From JAOUEA01 sp963825635 (lineage in GTDB: Bacteria; Actinomycetota; UBA4738; HRBIN12), in NCBI GenBank assembly GCA_963825635.1, contig CAWGTU010000001.1, positions 310,001 to 374,000 of the forward strand: DNA of 64,000 nt. Direction: 5' to 3'. Positions 33,788-42,331 of this stretch are shown here, in pieces. Numbering within the stretch: position 1 is the first letter of the stretch; each line of letters begins with the position of its first letter. Position numbers and translations under genes: made by a program. Under the pieces are notes generated by a model. That model saw nothing but the letters and a program-made list of their open reading frames with translations, made no database searches and was not told the DNA's origin.

Positions 33788-34753
33788 ATGGGCACACGGC
33801 TGTACGTCGGTCGGAAGGTCCTGCAAGCCCTGCTCACGCTCGCGTTCGTGCTCACCTTCAACTTCGTGTTGTTCCGTGTGCTGCCCGGCGATCCGGTCGG
33901 TCTGCTCGCGCGGAGCCAGCGGCTGAGCGAGCGGGACGTCTCGGCCCTGCAAGCCGAGCTCGGGTTGGACCAGCCGATCGTGCAGCAATTCGCGACCTAC
34001 GCCGGACAGACGCTGACGGGCAACCTCGGTGTCTCCCTCCGCAGTGCGAGGGCGGTCTCCACCACGATCTGGTCGCGCATCGGTCCGACGTTGCTCCTGG
34101 TCGGCCTCGGCACGCTCTTCGCGACCGTGATCGGCATCTGGATCGGCATCAAGGGGGGGTGGCGTCGCGGGAGCAGGTTCGATACGTCCACCCTCTACGG
34201 ATCGCTGGCTCTCTACTCGATCCCCGAAGGATGGCTCGGCATGCTCCTGCTGCTGGTCTTCTCGGGCATGCTCGGCCTGTTCCCGGCTGGCGGGCTCGAG
34301 ACCGGAGGGGAGACGGGCGTGGCGAGGCTCGTCGACGTGCTCGACCACCTCTTCTTGCCGGTGCTGACGCTCACGCTCGGATACGTCGGCCAGTACGCGA
34401 TCATCATGCGCTCGTCGATGATCGACGTGACGAACGAGGACTTCGTCACGAGTGCCCGAGCCAAAGGGGTGCCCGAGCACATGGTCCGTCGCAACCACGT
34501 GGTGCCGAACGCGTTCCTGCCCACGTTCACCCTGATCTTCCTGAACTTCGGATTCGTGCTCGGCGGCGCGATCGTCGTCGAGGCGGTCTTCTCGTGGCCC
34601 GGGCTCGGTCTGCTCACGTACGAGGCGATCAATCAGCTCGACTACCCGGTGATCCAGGGGGTCTTCCTGCTCTCGAGCGCCGCGGTGATCGCGTTCAATC
34701 TGGCGGCCGACATCACCTACGGCTATCTCGATCCCCGGGTGCGTGAGGCCTGA
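33788..34753 (+). CDS. ABC transporter permease, DppB/OppB type
   Basis: A 321-residue permease with about six helices. The N-terminal FNFVLFRVLPGDPVG is the family signature of the first helix region; the cytoplasmic EAA loop YVTNEDFVTSARAKGVPEH is represented by TNEDFVTSARAKGVPEHMV (about 215). It follows the binding-protein gene by 25 bases and shares one base with the next permease gene. Together they form the membrane channel of a dipeptide-type importer. Confidence 0.85.
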   Translation: MGTRLYVGRKVLQALLTLAFVLTFNFVLFRVLPGDPVGLLARSQRLSERDVSALQAELGLDQPIVQQFATYAGQTLTGNLGVSLRSARAVSTTIWSRIGPTLLLVGLGTLFATVIGIWIGIKGGWRRGSRFDTSTLYGSLALYSIPEGWLGMLLLLVFSGMLGLFPAGGLETGGETGVARLVDVLDHLFLPVLTLTLGYVGQYAIIMRSSMIDVTNEDFVTSARAKGVPEHMVRRNHVVPNAFLPTFTLIFLNFGFVLGGAIVVEAVFSWPGLGLLTYEAINQLDYPVIQGVFLLSSAAVIAFNLAADITYGYLDPRVREA

Positions 34754-35670
34754 TGGCGACCGAACGGACGGGAGGGCTTCGATCACCTCGCGCGTTGGTG
34801 TGGCAGCGTCGCCGAGCGACGGCTGCCGCGCACTGGGCCACGTTCCGTCGCAACCGCCAGGGCATGGTGGGCCTCGCCGTGCTGTCGTTCTTCGTGGCGG
34901 TCGCGATCGTCGGGCCGATGTTCATCGACCCCGCGTCGATCGAGCCGGCCACCGCCGACGGCCCGCTGCTCGCACCCCCATCGCTCGAGTACCCGCTCGG
35001 GACCGACAACTTCGGCCGCTCCGTGCTCCTGCTGATGGTGCAGGGGGCCCGCATCTCGTTGCTCGTCGGATTCACCGCCGCCTTCGGCACGATGCTGATC
35101 GGCTCGAGCATCGGCATCACCGCCGGCTACTTCGGCGGCACCCGTGTCGACACGATGCTGAACGCGGTGACGAACTGGTTCCTGGTGCTGCCGTGGATCG
35201 CGCTCGCGATCGCCCTGACGGCGGTGATCGGTCCCACCCTGGTGAACGTGATCGTCGTGATCGCGATCACCTCGTGGGCGAGCACGGCGCGGCTCGTGCG
35301 CTCGCAAGCCCTGTCGGTCAAGGAACGTCCGTACATCGAACGATCCCGGGCGCTCGGCGCCGGTCACTGGCACATGATCACCCGGCACGTGCTGCCGAAC
35401 GTGTTCCCCATCCTGTTCGCGAACGCTGTGTTGATGATCGCGCTCGCGATCCTGTCGGAGACGACGCTGTCGATCCTCGGGCTCGGACCGGCGAACGCCA
35501 TCTCGTGGGGCCGCATCATCGACGACTCGTTCTCTGCCGGCGCTCTCTCGGCGGGGTGGTGGTGGTGGCTGATCCCGCCCGGCGTCGCGATCATGTTCGT
35601 CACGCTGTCGTTCACGATGGTGGGGTTCGCGCTCGACGAGGTGCTCAGCCCGCGGCTCCGCGCGCGTTGA
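34753..35670 (+). CDS. ABC transporter permease, DppC/OppC type
   Basis: A 305-residue permease. It has the usual N-terminal NRQGMVGLAVLSFFVAVAI, the periplasmic LGTDNFGRSVL motif (about 83) and the EAA loop VKERPYIERSRALGAGHWHM (about 193). It closes the recognisable importer genes; no DppD/DppF ATPase follows, and the next gene is an unrelated small membrane protein. The importer must use ATPases encoded elsewhere or outside this stretch. Confidence 0.85.
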   Translation: MATERTGGLRSPRALVWQRRRATAAAHWATFRRNRQGMVGLAVLSFFVAVAIVGPMFIDPASIEPATADGPLLAPPSLEYPLGTDNFGRSVLLLMVQGARISLLVGFTAAFGTMLIGSSIGITAGYFGGTRVDTMLNAVTNWFLVLPWIALAIALTAVIGPTLVNVIVVIAITSWASTARLVRSQALSVKERPYIERSRALGAGHWHMITRHVLPNVFPILFANAVLMIALAILSETTLSILGLGPANAISWGRIIDDSFSAGALSAGWWWWLIPPGVAIMFVTLSFTMVGFALDEVLSPRLRAR

Positions 35671-35683
35671 CGGCGGGGATCGG

Positions 35684-35929
35684 ATGAGGAGGATCCTGAT
35701 CAGGTGCGCGATCACGGCCGTCGCGGTGTTCGTGGCCGGTGAGCTCGTGTCCGGCTTCGAGCTCCGCGAGGGGGTCGTCTCGCTGCTGATCGTCGCGGGC
35801 ATCCTCGGCCTGGTGAACGCGCTGCTCGGCACGGTGCTGCGCATCCTGAGCATCCCGTTCCTGATCGTGACGCTCTCGATCGTGACGTTGATGCTGCGCA
35901 TCGCGTTTCCCGACAGCGACACCGACTGA
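35684..35929 (+). CDS. Small membrane protein, phage holin 4 / YvlD-like
   Basis: An 81-residue membrane protein with two or three hydrophobic segments; AGILGLVNALLGTVLRILSI resembles the NALIRPIL region of the YvlD/DUF360 family. It is shorter than usual (about 110 residues) because it ends right after the LIVTLSIVTLMLRI helix. It begins 13 bases after the permease gene and may share its transcript by read-through. A role in envelope stability has been suggested for the family; nothing more can be said here. Confidence 0.6.
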   Translation: MRRILIRCAITAVAVFVAGELVSGFELREGVVSLLIVAGILGLVNALLGTVLRILSIPFLIVTLSIVTLMLRIAFPDSDTD

Positions 35930-35971
35930 CGCCCGTGGCCGGGCCAGGGGGCAACCGCGTCGCACGCCGGG

Positions 35972-35977
35972 TACCCT
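35972..35977 (+). promoter_or_regulatory. -10 element of a leaderless promoter
   Basis: TACCCT ends 6 bases before the ATG at 35984. Confidence 0.5.
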
Positions 35978-35983
35978 TGTCAC

Positions 35984-36205
35984 ATGCCGGAGAGCTACGG
36001 GAAGCGTCAGCGCCAGGACGTCAAGGCGCGCAAGGCGGCCGCTCGCGAGGAGCGGCGCGTCGCGCGCGCCAAGCGCGACGCCGACCGCGCCGCCGGTCTC
36101 GTCGAGTCGGGGACACCGATCGAGGCGACCGACCCCGCGGTGCTCGGCCTGCCCGACGATGAGGTCGAGACGGGCGACGCTCCCGCGACCGGCACCCCCG
36201 CCTGA
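35984..36205 (+). CDS. Small charged protein of unknown function
   Basis: A 73-residue protein, strongly basic in the first half (YGKRQRQDVKARKAAAREER) and acidic towards the end (PDDEVETGDAPATG). Probably a helical, partly disordered protein that could bind nucleic acid or ribosomes. I do not recognise a family. The leaderless promoter supports it being a real gene. It is monocistronic by position. Confidence 0.6.
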   Translation: MPESYGKRQRQDVKARKAAAREERRVARAKRDADRAAGLVESGTPIEATDPAVLGLPDDEVETGDAPATGTPA

Positions 36206-36332
36206 TCCGCGCTCCGCTAACCGTTCGCATCGGGCTTGCGGTCTCTTGCCGTTGACCGGCGTCCCCTGTCGTAGGTAGCGTCGAACCTCGCTCGCGGACG
36301 GGTGGGGTCCGCGATGGTGGAGGGGAGTTGCC

Positions 36333-36650
36333 ATGGCGAAGTACCTGCTGGTGTTCCACGGTGGTGGCATGCCCGAGTCCGAGGAGGAGCAGCAACGGGT
36401 GATGGCTGCCTGGACCGATTGGTACGGGGCGCTGGGTGCCTCGGTCGCCGACCCCGGCAACCCGATCGGGCGGTCGATGACGATCGCGACGGACGGCTCG
36501 GTGAGCGATGGTGGCGGCGCGAACCCCGCGAGCGGATACGCGGTGATCGAGGCCGAGGACATCGACGACGCCGTGGCGAAGAGCAAGGGCTGTCCGATCC
36601 TCGTGAGCGGGGGCAGCATCGAAGTCGCCGAGACGTTCGACGTGATGTGA
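36333..36650 (+). CDS. YCII-related domain protein
   Basis: A 105-residue protein with the YCII-like/DGPF fold pattern: KYLLVFHGGGMPESEEE at the N-terminus, a central AWTDWYGALG and GYAVIEAEDIDDAVAKSKG towards the end. The ATG follows GGAGGGGAG. Many such proteins are stand-alone members of unknown function; some are related to muconolactone isomerase-like folds. No catalytic assignment is possible. Confidence 0.78.
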   Translation: MAKYLLVFHGGGMPESEEEQQRVMAAWTDWYGALGASVADPGNPIGRSMTIATDGSVSDGGGANPASGYAVIEAEDIDDAVAKSKGCPILVSGGSIEVAETFDVM

Positions 36651-36694
36651 GCCTGGGGGGCCACGCCCCTCGGTCGATGGCGGCTCGAGCCGAC

Positions 36695-36700
36695 TAGGCT
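36695..36700 (+). promoter_or_regulatory. -10 element of a leaderless promoter
   Basis: TAGGCT ends 6 bases before the ATG at 36707. Confidence 0.5.
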
Positions 36701-36706
36701 GAGCCG

Positions 36707-37795
36707 ATGGACCTCGACGAAGAACGGATCGCGCTGTTCCTCGACTACGAGAACCTCGCGATCGGGGCGCGCGATCGGCTCGAGGGCATGCGGTTCGACC
36801 TGCGCCCGGTGCTCGATGCACTGGCCGAGCGAGGTCGGGTGATCGCCCGCAAGGCGTATGCCGACTGGTCCTACTTCGACGAGGACCGCCGCATGCTCAC
36901 GCGCAGTCACGTCGAGCTGATCGAGATCCCCCAGCGGATGGGCGCGTCGCGGAAGAACTCCGCCGACATCAAGCTGTGCGTGGATGCGCTCGAGATGGCG
37001 TTCGAACGCGACTACGTGACGACGTTCGTGATCTGCACCGGCGACAGCGACTTCACCCCGCTCGTGCACAAGCTGCGTGAGCTGAACAAACGGGTGATCG
37101 GGGTCGGCATCAAGGAGTCGACCTCGAAGCTGCTGCCGCCCGCCTGCGACGAGTTCCTCTACTACGAGGCGCTGGAAGGCGTCGACGTGCCGGCGGAGCG
37201 CCGCCGACGCGGTCGCAAGGGTGGCGGTGGCCGCCCGATCCCCGAGGAGCGACCCGCGGCGCCCGAGCCCGAGCCCGTGGAGGACGAGGAGCAGCAGGAG
37301 TCAACGGCGCCTCTCGACGAGGACCAGCTCGCGATCCTGATCGCGCAGACGGTCGCCGGTCTCGAGCAGAGCGCGGCGGGGCCTGTGCTTGCGTCGTCCG
37401 TGAAGCGAGCCCTGTTGCGCAAGGATCCGACGTTCAGCGAGGCCGACCACGGGTTCCGCGCGTTCGGCGAGATGCTGCGCCACCTCGCCGAACGCAACGT
37501 GATCGAATTGAGCGAAGGGGCGGCCAAGGGCGACCCCGAGGTCTCGTTGCCATCCCAGGGTGGGGAGACGGAGGCGTTCGAGCTGCTGCGCGACGTCGTC
37601 GGCGATCTCGGCGCCCAGGGAACGGTGCAGCTGTCGGGTCTGAAGAACCGTGTGCGCAAGGTGCGCCCCGACTTCAGCGAGAAGAAGTACGGATACCGAG
37701 GGTTCCTGCAGTTCTGCAGGGCAGCCGCCACCCAGGGGTTCGTCACGCTCGAGTGGGACGACGACGCCGAGGACTATGTCGTCGCGATCCCTTAG
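36707..37795 (+). CDS. NYN-domain (LabA-like) putative RNase with two LOTUS/OST-HTH domains
   Basis: A 362-residue protein. Residues 5-150 are a NYN/PIN-like nuclease domain: IALFLDYENLAIG (first Asp), KNSADIKLCVDALEM and ICTGDSDFTPLVHKLREL, so the acidic metal-binding residues are present. A basic, Pro/Glu-rich linker (about 165-205) follows. Residues about 215-285 and 290-360 are two OST-HTH (LOTUS) domains with the paired motif FSEADHGFRAFGEML and FSEKKYGYRGFLQF. Predicted RNA-binding endonuclease. Leaderless promoter; a hairpin follows the gene. Confidence 0.85.
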   Translation: MDLDEERIALFLDYENLAIGARDRLEGMRFDLRPVLDALAERGRVIARKAYADWSYFDEDRRMLTRSHVELIEIPQRMGASRKNSADIKLCVDALEMAFERDYVTTFVICTGDSDFTPLVHKLRELNKRVIGVGIKESTSKLLPPACDEFLYYEALEGVDVPAERRRRGRKGGGGRPIPEERPAAPEPEPVEDEEQQESTAPLDEDQLAILIAQTVAGLEQSAAGPVLASSVKRALLRKDPTFSEADHGFRAFGEMLRHLAERNVIELSEGAAKGDPEVSLPSQGGETEAFELLRDVVGDLGAQGTVQLSGLKNRVRKVRPDFSEKKYGYRGFLQFCRAAATQGFVTLEWDDDAEDYVVAIP

Positions 37796-37804
37796 GGCAT
37801 AGCT

Positions 37805-37832
37805 CGAGGTCCCCCCCGTGGCGGGGACTTCG
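37805..37832 (+). terminator. Hairpin downstream of the NYN-LOTUS gene
   Basis: CGAGGTCCCC (37805-37814) pairs with GGGGACTTCG (37823-37832), 10 bp with one G-U, loop of 8. There is no U-run, so termination is uncertain. Confidence 0.45.
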
Positions 37833-37911
37833 ACCGTTCTCGGCGCGACGGAGGTGATGCACGATGACCACGGTGAGTCGGATCCGCTACCGGGAGGAGG
37901 AGGTGGGCAGC

Positions 37912-38118
37912 ATGAAGGCCGTGGTCGGCGATCTGCTCCGCATCAAGGGGCACCACATCGGCGAGCCGGACCGTGACGCCGAGATTCTGGAGGTCCGCGG
38001 CGAGGAGGGTGGACCCCCGTTCCTCGTGCGGTGGGAGGACGGGCAGGTGGGGCTGATGTTCCCCGAGTCCGACGCCGAGGTCGTTCACATCGGGAAGGCG
38101 GATGCCGCTCCGAGCTAG
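37912..38118 (+). CDS. DUF1918 family protein
   Basis: A 68-residue protein beginning MKAVVGDLLRIKGHHIGEP and containing GPPFLVRWEDGQVGLMFP, the DUF1918 pattern common in Actinobacteria. ATG 37912 is preceded by AGGAGGAGGT and matches the usual family start; an in-frame ATG at 37864, also after GGAGGTG, would add 16 residues. Function unknown. Its last four bases overlap the stop of the opposite-strand phosphoesterase gene. Confidence 0.8.
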   Translation: MKAVVGDLLRIKGHHIGEPDRDAEILEVRGEEGGPPFLVRWEDGQVGLMFPESDAEVVHIGKADAAPS

Positions 38119-39524
38119 ATGAAGTGGTCTTCGTTGGGGTCGGTGCCCGGTTCCCATCCCTCGTATCCGTCGGGGAACGCGAACGCTCCGCCGTACGTCG
38201 GCGCCGTCGTCTTGCCGAACACCGGGTCGCGAGGCTTCTTCTTGAAGTTGAAGACGTGCTCGAACGAGTGCGTGTTCTCGATGCGCGGCGTGAGGTGGGG
38301 CAGCCCCCAGTTGTCGGAGATGAACCGCAGGGGCGTCGAGAACTCCCCGATCTCGGTGTCGATGACGCCGCGTTCTGTGTAAGGGCTGATCGTCAGGAGC
38401 GGCACCCGAACACCGAGGCCGAGGTCGTCGACGGCGGGCGGGAGGACGGGGTCGTAGAAGCCGCCCCACTCGTCCCACGTGAGGAAGATCGCCGTGTGCT
38501 CCCACATCGGGCTGCGCATGATCGAGTTCACGATCTCGCTCACCCAGTTGTGGGCGTGGCCCGTGGAGTACGGCGGGTGATCGGAGAGCTCGAACCGCGG
38601 CGTGATCCACGTGACGGCGGGCAGCCGGCCGGCCTCGATGTCGGGCACGATGCGATCGACCGGACGCATGTGCTCATCCCACATGTCGGTGTGGAACACG
38701 TCACCGATGCCGTTGTAGGCGTTCCAGAAGTAGCCGACCTGCCCCGGTGATGCCGAGTAGTACGCCCAGTCGACCCCGACGTCGCTGAGCTGCTGTCCCA
38801 CCGTGCGGTAGCTGAAACAGGTGTCGTGCTTGGTGAGGTTGCCCTTGTCGTCCTTGACGAAGACGAAGACGTCGTCGCCGAGGGCATCACAGCCCCAGCT
38901 CTTGAAGCGCTGGCCGTCCTCCACACGGGTCTCGATGTTCTCGGGGTTGTCGAGCACGCCGCCGGACTGCCCAGCGATGAAGTAGTAGTGGTTCGGGTAC
39001 GAGGGTCCCCCGACGCTGGCGAAGAAGTGGTCGGAGAGCGCGTACTCTCGCGCCCACGTGTAGTAGTTCGGGATCTGGTCCTCGTCGAAGATCGAGTAGG
39101 CGTACGTCGAGCCGAACTCCCCGTTGCCGAACCCGTCCATCGTGTCGCCGTTGAGGCAATTGAGGTGCGCGGCCCGGTCGTGCGGGATGTCGCCGGGCAG
39201 CCACTCGGGGCACCGGATCAGCGGCTTCTCCTTGCCCAGCTCGACCCCGACCGTCGTGCCTTCCACACCGGGGAACTTGCCGAACAGATTGTTGAAGCTG
39301 CGGTTCTCGAGCATCACGTACACCACGCGCTTGATCGGCGTCGCGGTGTCGATCTCCGGTGTGGGGTCGCCGAGCTTCGGGACCACCTTCCCGCCTGTGC
39401 ACGAGAAGAGCACGCCGCCGGCGAGCGCCATCGCCGAGCCGTGCAGGAACCGGCGGCGGGTGAGGTAGGGGATCGGGTGATGCGGCGCGCGTTCCTCGTC
39501 ACGAGGATGCATGTGTTCGGGCAT
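38115..39524 (-). CDS. TAT-exported phosphoesterase family protein (phospholipase C-like)
   Basis: A 469-residue protein. The N-terminus has a twin-arginine signal (LTRRRFLHGSAMALAGGVLF, followed by SC, so possibly a lipoprotein). The mature part is a phosphoesterase-family (alkaline phosphatase superfamily) domain: YVMLENRSFNNLFG (about 71), GGPSYPNHYYFIAG (about 171), ITPRFELSDHPPYSTGHAHNW (about 312) and IFLTWDEWGGFYDPVLPP (about 350). It resembles acid phosphatase AcpA/phospholipase C proteins and should act outside the membrane. Monocistronic; AAGGA lies before the ATG. Confidence 0.85.
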   Translation of the reverse strand: MPEHMHPRDEERAPHHPIPYLTRRRFLHGSAMALAGGVLFSCTGGKVVPKLGDPTPEIDTATPIKRVVYVMLENRSFNNLFGKFPGVEGTTVGVELGKEKPLIRCPEWLPGDIPHDRAAHLNCLNGDTMDGFGNGEFGSTYAYSIFDEDQIPNYYTWAREYALSDHFFASVGGPSYPNHYYFIAGQSGGVLDNPENIETRVEDGQRFKSWGCDALGDDVFVFVKDDKGNLTKHDTCFSYRTVGQQLSDVGVDWAYYSASPGQVGYFWNAYNGIGDVFHTDMWDEHMRPVDRIVPDIEAGRLPAVTWITPRFELSDHPPYSTGHAHNWVSEIVNSIMRSPMWEHTAIFLTWDEWGGFYDPVLPPAVDDLGLGVRVPLLTISPYTERGVIDTEIGEFSTPLRFISDNWGLPHLTPRIENTHSFEHVFNFKKKPRDPVFGKTTAPTYGGAFAFPDGYEGWEPGTDPNEDHFI

Positions 39525-39602
39525 GCGTCCTTTGTATCAAGCCTCCGGCCCATCGCTATCCTGGGCGGACCGTGTCCACAGGTTCGTCACACCGCGCCCC
39601 GA

Positions 39603-39608
39603 TACTGT
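39603..39608 (+). promoter_or_regulatory. -10 element, possible leaderless promoter
   Basis: TACTGT ends 5 bases before the GTG at 39614. The short spacing makes this weaker than the other examples. Confidence 0.35.
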
Positions 39609-39613
39609 CTGCC

Positions 39614-40345
39614 GTGCAGGAGCAGGCAGAACGGGCCACTCGATCGCGTCTCCCGATGCGTAGGTTCATCGTCGTCCTGGCACTGCTCGCGACGGTGGCC
39701 ACGGCCTGTGACGACGGCGGGGGTGAGACGACCGACGGTGCCTTCGAGTCGGCGCCGTCTGCGGGTTCGCCGACGCCGAGCGAGTCGTTCATGCCGTCGG
39801 CCACTGTCGCACCCTCGCCGACCCAGCCCGCGGTTCCCGAGCCGCCGGCTCCGTCGACCCGCGGGGCGCCCTCGTCGACATGCGTCGAGGGGTGGCGGAC
39901 GCCGCCTCGCGACACCCCACTGTTCACAGATCCGCTCGGCATCGTTCGGCGCACGGCGCCGGTCGACGGAGACTTCGTCGTCGTCGACATGCGCTACTTC
40001 ACCGGGCCCGAGTCACCCCCTTCCGACAAGGGGTACATCCTCGAGATCGACCGTTGGTACATCAAGCTGTACGTGGAGTCCGACTGGAGCTACCAGGGCC
40101 GATTCATCGTGGAGCAGCGCACGTTCGGCCGGGGTGTGGCCGCCGTCTCCCCCTACGACACGAAGGGGTTCCGTTCACCGGACTGGACCGGGTTCCAGTG
40201 GGACTCGGCCGACACCACCGCCCGCGAGTATCCGGGCCTGCCGGGGCAGTGGAAGGGCATCCCCTACGACTTCGTGAAGGGCGGCGCGGGGCTCGAGATC
40301 GCCGGTCTCCCCGACGAGGTGCGCGGGTGCCTCCAGGGAACCTGA
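39614..40345 (+). CDS. Putative lipoprotein of unknown function
   Basis: About 243 residues. A signal (MRRFIVVLALLATVATAC) ends in a lipobox Cys followed by DDGGG, then a Ser/Pro/Ala-rich linker of about 60 residues and a C-terminal domain of about 150 residues rich in Tyr/Trp (VVDMRYFTGPE, EIDRWYIKLYVESDWSYQG, WTGFQWDSADTTAREY). I do not recognise the domain. Two starts are possible: GTG 39614 with a -10-like element, or ATG 39656 directly at the signal peptide without a ribosome-binding site. Confidence 0.6.
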   Translation: MQEQAERATRSRLPMRRFIVVLALLATVATACDDGGGETTDGAFESAPSAGSPTPSESFMPSATVAPSPTQPAVPEPPAPSTRGAPSSTCVEGWRTPPRDTPLFTDPLGIVRRTAPVDGDFVVVDMRYFTGPESPPSDKGYILEIDRWYIKLYVESDWSYQGRFIVEQRTFGRGVAAVSPYDTKGFRSPDWTGFQWDSADTTAREYPGLPGQWKGIPYDFVKGGAGLEIAGLPDEVRGCLQGT

Positions 40346-40406
40346 GACCCCAGGCCTAGGGCTTGTGGCCGTTGCGCCATCCCCCGCCGAGGGGTTCGAT
40401 GAGCCC

Positions 40407-40781
40407 ATGAACGTCGCGGTCGCCACCACGTCACATCGAGGGAACCTCCTCGGCACCGTCGCCTTCCTCTGCGGGGTGGCCGGGGCCGTCACGACCGCCG
40501 TGCTCTGGCTCTATCAGCGGAGTCCGCACTCCCCGGTGCTCGGGCGCTACGGGTACGAGATCGCGAACGGTGGCCCGTTGCACGAGGACCTGATCCTGCT
40601 CGCGGTCCTGTTCGGCGCGGTGGCCATAGTCGGGGCGATCCTCTCGTCGATGGGCGGGCCCGCCAAGGCGTCCACCATGGCGTCCGTCTGTCTCGGCGCG
40701 TTCGCACTGACCTACCCCGTGATGGCCTGGCTCGACCTGGTGAGCGCGCCGCTTCGGGTCCCGCTGTTCCCGGGCACGTAG
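40407..40781 (+). CDS. Small integral membrane protein of unknown function
   Basis: A 124-residue protein from the ATG at 40407; the frame is open from a GTG at 40365. Three hydrophobic segments are visible: LLGTVAFLCGVAGAVTTAVLW, LILLAVLFGAVAIVGAILS and SVCLGAFALTYPVMAWL, with a loop containing the polar RSPHSPVLGRYGYEIANG. No family recognised. It follows the lipoprotein gene by about 60 bases and may be cotranscribed. Confidence 0.55.
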   Translation: MNVAVATTSHRGNLLGTVAFLCGVAGAVTTAVLWLYQRSPHSPVLGRYGYEIANGGPLHEDLILLAVLFGAVAIVGAILSSMGGPAKASTMASVCLGAFALTYPVMAWLDLVSAPLRVPLFPGT

Positions 40782-40791
40782 TCGTCTTATC

Positions 40792-41046
40792 TCAGACCCG
40801 TCGGGGGTCGGTCGTTCGGCGGTGCCGACGCCTGGCGCGGAACTCGTACCAGCGGAACTCACCCCGACGATGGTTGGCGGAGCGTGCGGCCTTGGCGAGT
40901 GCCGCTCTCCGAACGGCGGGGGCGACCTCCGAGGCCGTCTGCACGTACTCGGTCGAGGTCTGCACATCGGCTCCGGTCCACTGGATCGTGGACGGATCGG
41001 GATGTCGATCGCGCTCGGGGCGCTCGGTCCAGCCACTTCGGCCCAC
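40792..41046 (-). CDS. Possible small basic protein downstream of acyl-CoA dehydrogenase
   Basis: An 84-codon GTG-initiated frame begins 31 bases after the acyl-CoA dehydrogenase stop on the same strand, with GAGGGA before the start. The C-terminal half is very basic (RRAALAKAARSANHRRGEFR). No family recognised. The roughly 300-base gap would otherwise hold nothing I can identify, so this is a low-confidence candidate. Confidence 0.3.
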   Translation of the reverse strand: MGRSGWTERPERDRHPDPSTIQWTGADVQTSTEYVQTASEVAPAVRRAALAKAARSANHRRGEFRWYEFRARRRHRRTTDPRRV

Positions 41047-41077
41047 GGCGGTCCCTCAGAGAGTCGACCCTCCGACC

Positions 41078-42259
41078 TTACGCCTCCGTCGGCCATCCCG
41101 TGTAAAGGTCCGCGCCCCGTTTCTGCAGCTCGTTGCCGATGACCACCCGCTGGATCTCGGACGTGCCTTCCCAGATGCGGTCGACCCGCAGTTCCCGGTA
41201 CATGCGCTCGACGGGCTGTTCCCGCATGTACCCGCGGCCGCCGAAGATCTGCACGGCCTTGTCGATCACCCGTCCGGCGGTCTCGCTGCAGACGAGCTTC
41301 ACGGCGCTCGCCATCGCGTGGGTCTGCTTGCGCGAAGCATCGCCGCGAGAGGCTTCCCAGCACGCGCGGTACAGGAGTGACTTCCCCGCCATGATCTCGG
41401 CCGCCATGTCGGCGAGCATGAACTCGATCGCCTGGAACCCCACGATCGGCCGGCCGAACTGCCGCCGATCCTGGGCGAACGCGAGCGAGAGCTCGAGCGC
41501 ACGGGTGCTCGCGCCCATCGTGCGGGCGCCGATCATGATGCGTTCTTCGACGAACCAGTCCTTCGTGAGCTCGAACCCCTCGCCGACCTCGCCGAGCACC
41601 CGGTCGTCGCCGACCCTCACGCCCTCGAACGCGAAGATCGGGTGCTCGAAGACGAACGTGTGCGTGTACTTCGGAGTGCGCACGAGTCGCACGCCCGGCA
41701 GGTCCTTGTCGACGAGGAAGACGGTCGCCTTCGCCGGGTCGCCGTCGACATGCGCGTGCACCAAGAAGAAGTCCGCCACATCGCCGCTCGTCACGTGCCA
41801 CTTCTCACCGTCGAGTACCCAGGTGTCGCCGTCTCGGCGAGCGATGGTCGCGACGGCCGTGACGTCGGAGCCCGCGCCTCCCTCGGTGATCGCGTACGCG
41901 TCGCGTCGCTCGCCCCGGATCGCCGGGCGCAGGAACCGTTCCCGCTGCTCTTCGGTGCCGCGGGCGAGCGGGATCGAGGGGCGCCACGGGATGTCCCACA
42001 GCGCTCCTGTCGCCCGGCCCCACTGTTCCTCGATCAACATCTGCTGGAACGTGTCGTAGCCCTGCCCGCCGTCGCCGATCGAGTGGTTGATGCCGTGGAA
42101 GCCGGCCTCGAGAACGGCCTGCTTGGCGGCCGCGTGACTCTCCGCCGAGAGGCCGTCGTTCGCCTCGCACTCGTCCTCTAGCGGAATCAGTACCTCGTCG
42201 GTGAACGCGCGGGCTCGCCGCTGCAGGGCAGCGTCCTCGACCGACAGTCGCATGTCCAT
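41078..42259 (-). CDS. Acyl-CoA dehydrogenase
   Basis: A 393-residue flavoprotein; ATG 42259 follows GAGGAGT, and the frame open upstream lacks homology. Motifs: AYAITEGGAGSDV (FAD and substrate binding, about 128), WHVTSGDVADF, QDRRQFGRPIVGFQAIEFML (about 270) and RIWEGTSEIQR near the C-terminus, whose Glu sits at the catalytic-base position of the SCAD/MCAD branch. Soluble enzyme introducing a double bond into an acyl-CoA. Divergent, 72 bases from an amidohydrolase gene. The chain specificity is unknown. Confidence 0.88.
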   Translation of the reverse strand: MDMRLSVEDAALQRRARAFTDEVLIPLEDECEANDGLSAESHAAAKQAVLEAGFHGINHSIGDGGQGYDTFQQMLIEEQWGRATGALWDIPWRPSIPLARGTEEQRERFLRPAIRGERRDAYAITEGGAGSDVTAVATIARRDGDTWVLDGEKWHVTSGDVADFFLVHAHVDGDPAKATVFLVDKDLPGVRLVRTPKYTHTFVFEHPIFAFEGVRVGDDRVLGEVGEGFELTKDWFVEERIMIGARTMGASTRALELSLAFAQDRRQFGRPIVGFQAIEFMLADMAAEIMAGKSLLYRACWEASRGDASRKQTHAMASAVKLVCSETAGRVIDKAVQIFGGRGYMREQPVERMYRELRVDRIWEGTSEIQRVVIGNELQKRGADLYTGWPTEA

Positions 42260-42331
42260 CGTTCGCTCACTCCTCGCGAGGGGTAGGGTGCGGCCCGAGT
42301 GTAGGTCCGCGTGCGAAGGAGGCGTGAGCCG

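Noticed and set aside
40390..40410. tRNA-like GGTTCGA motif
   Set aside because: No cloverleaf, acceptor stem or anticodon arm can be formed around it.
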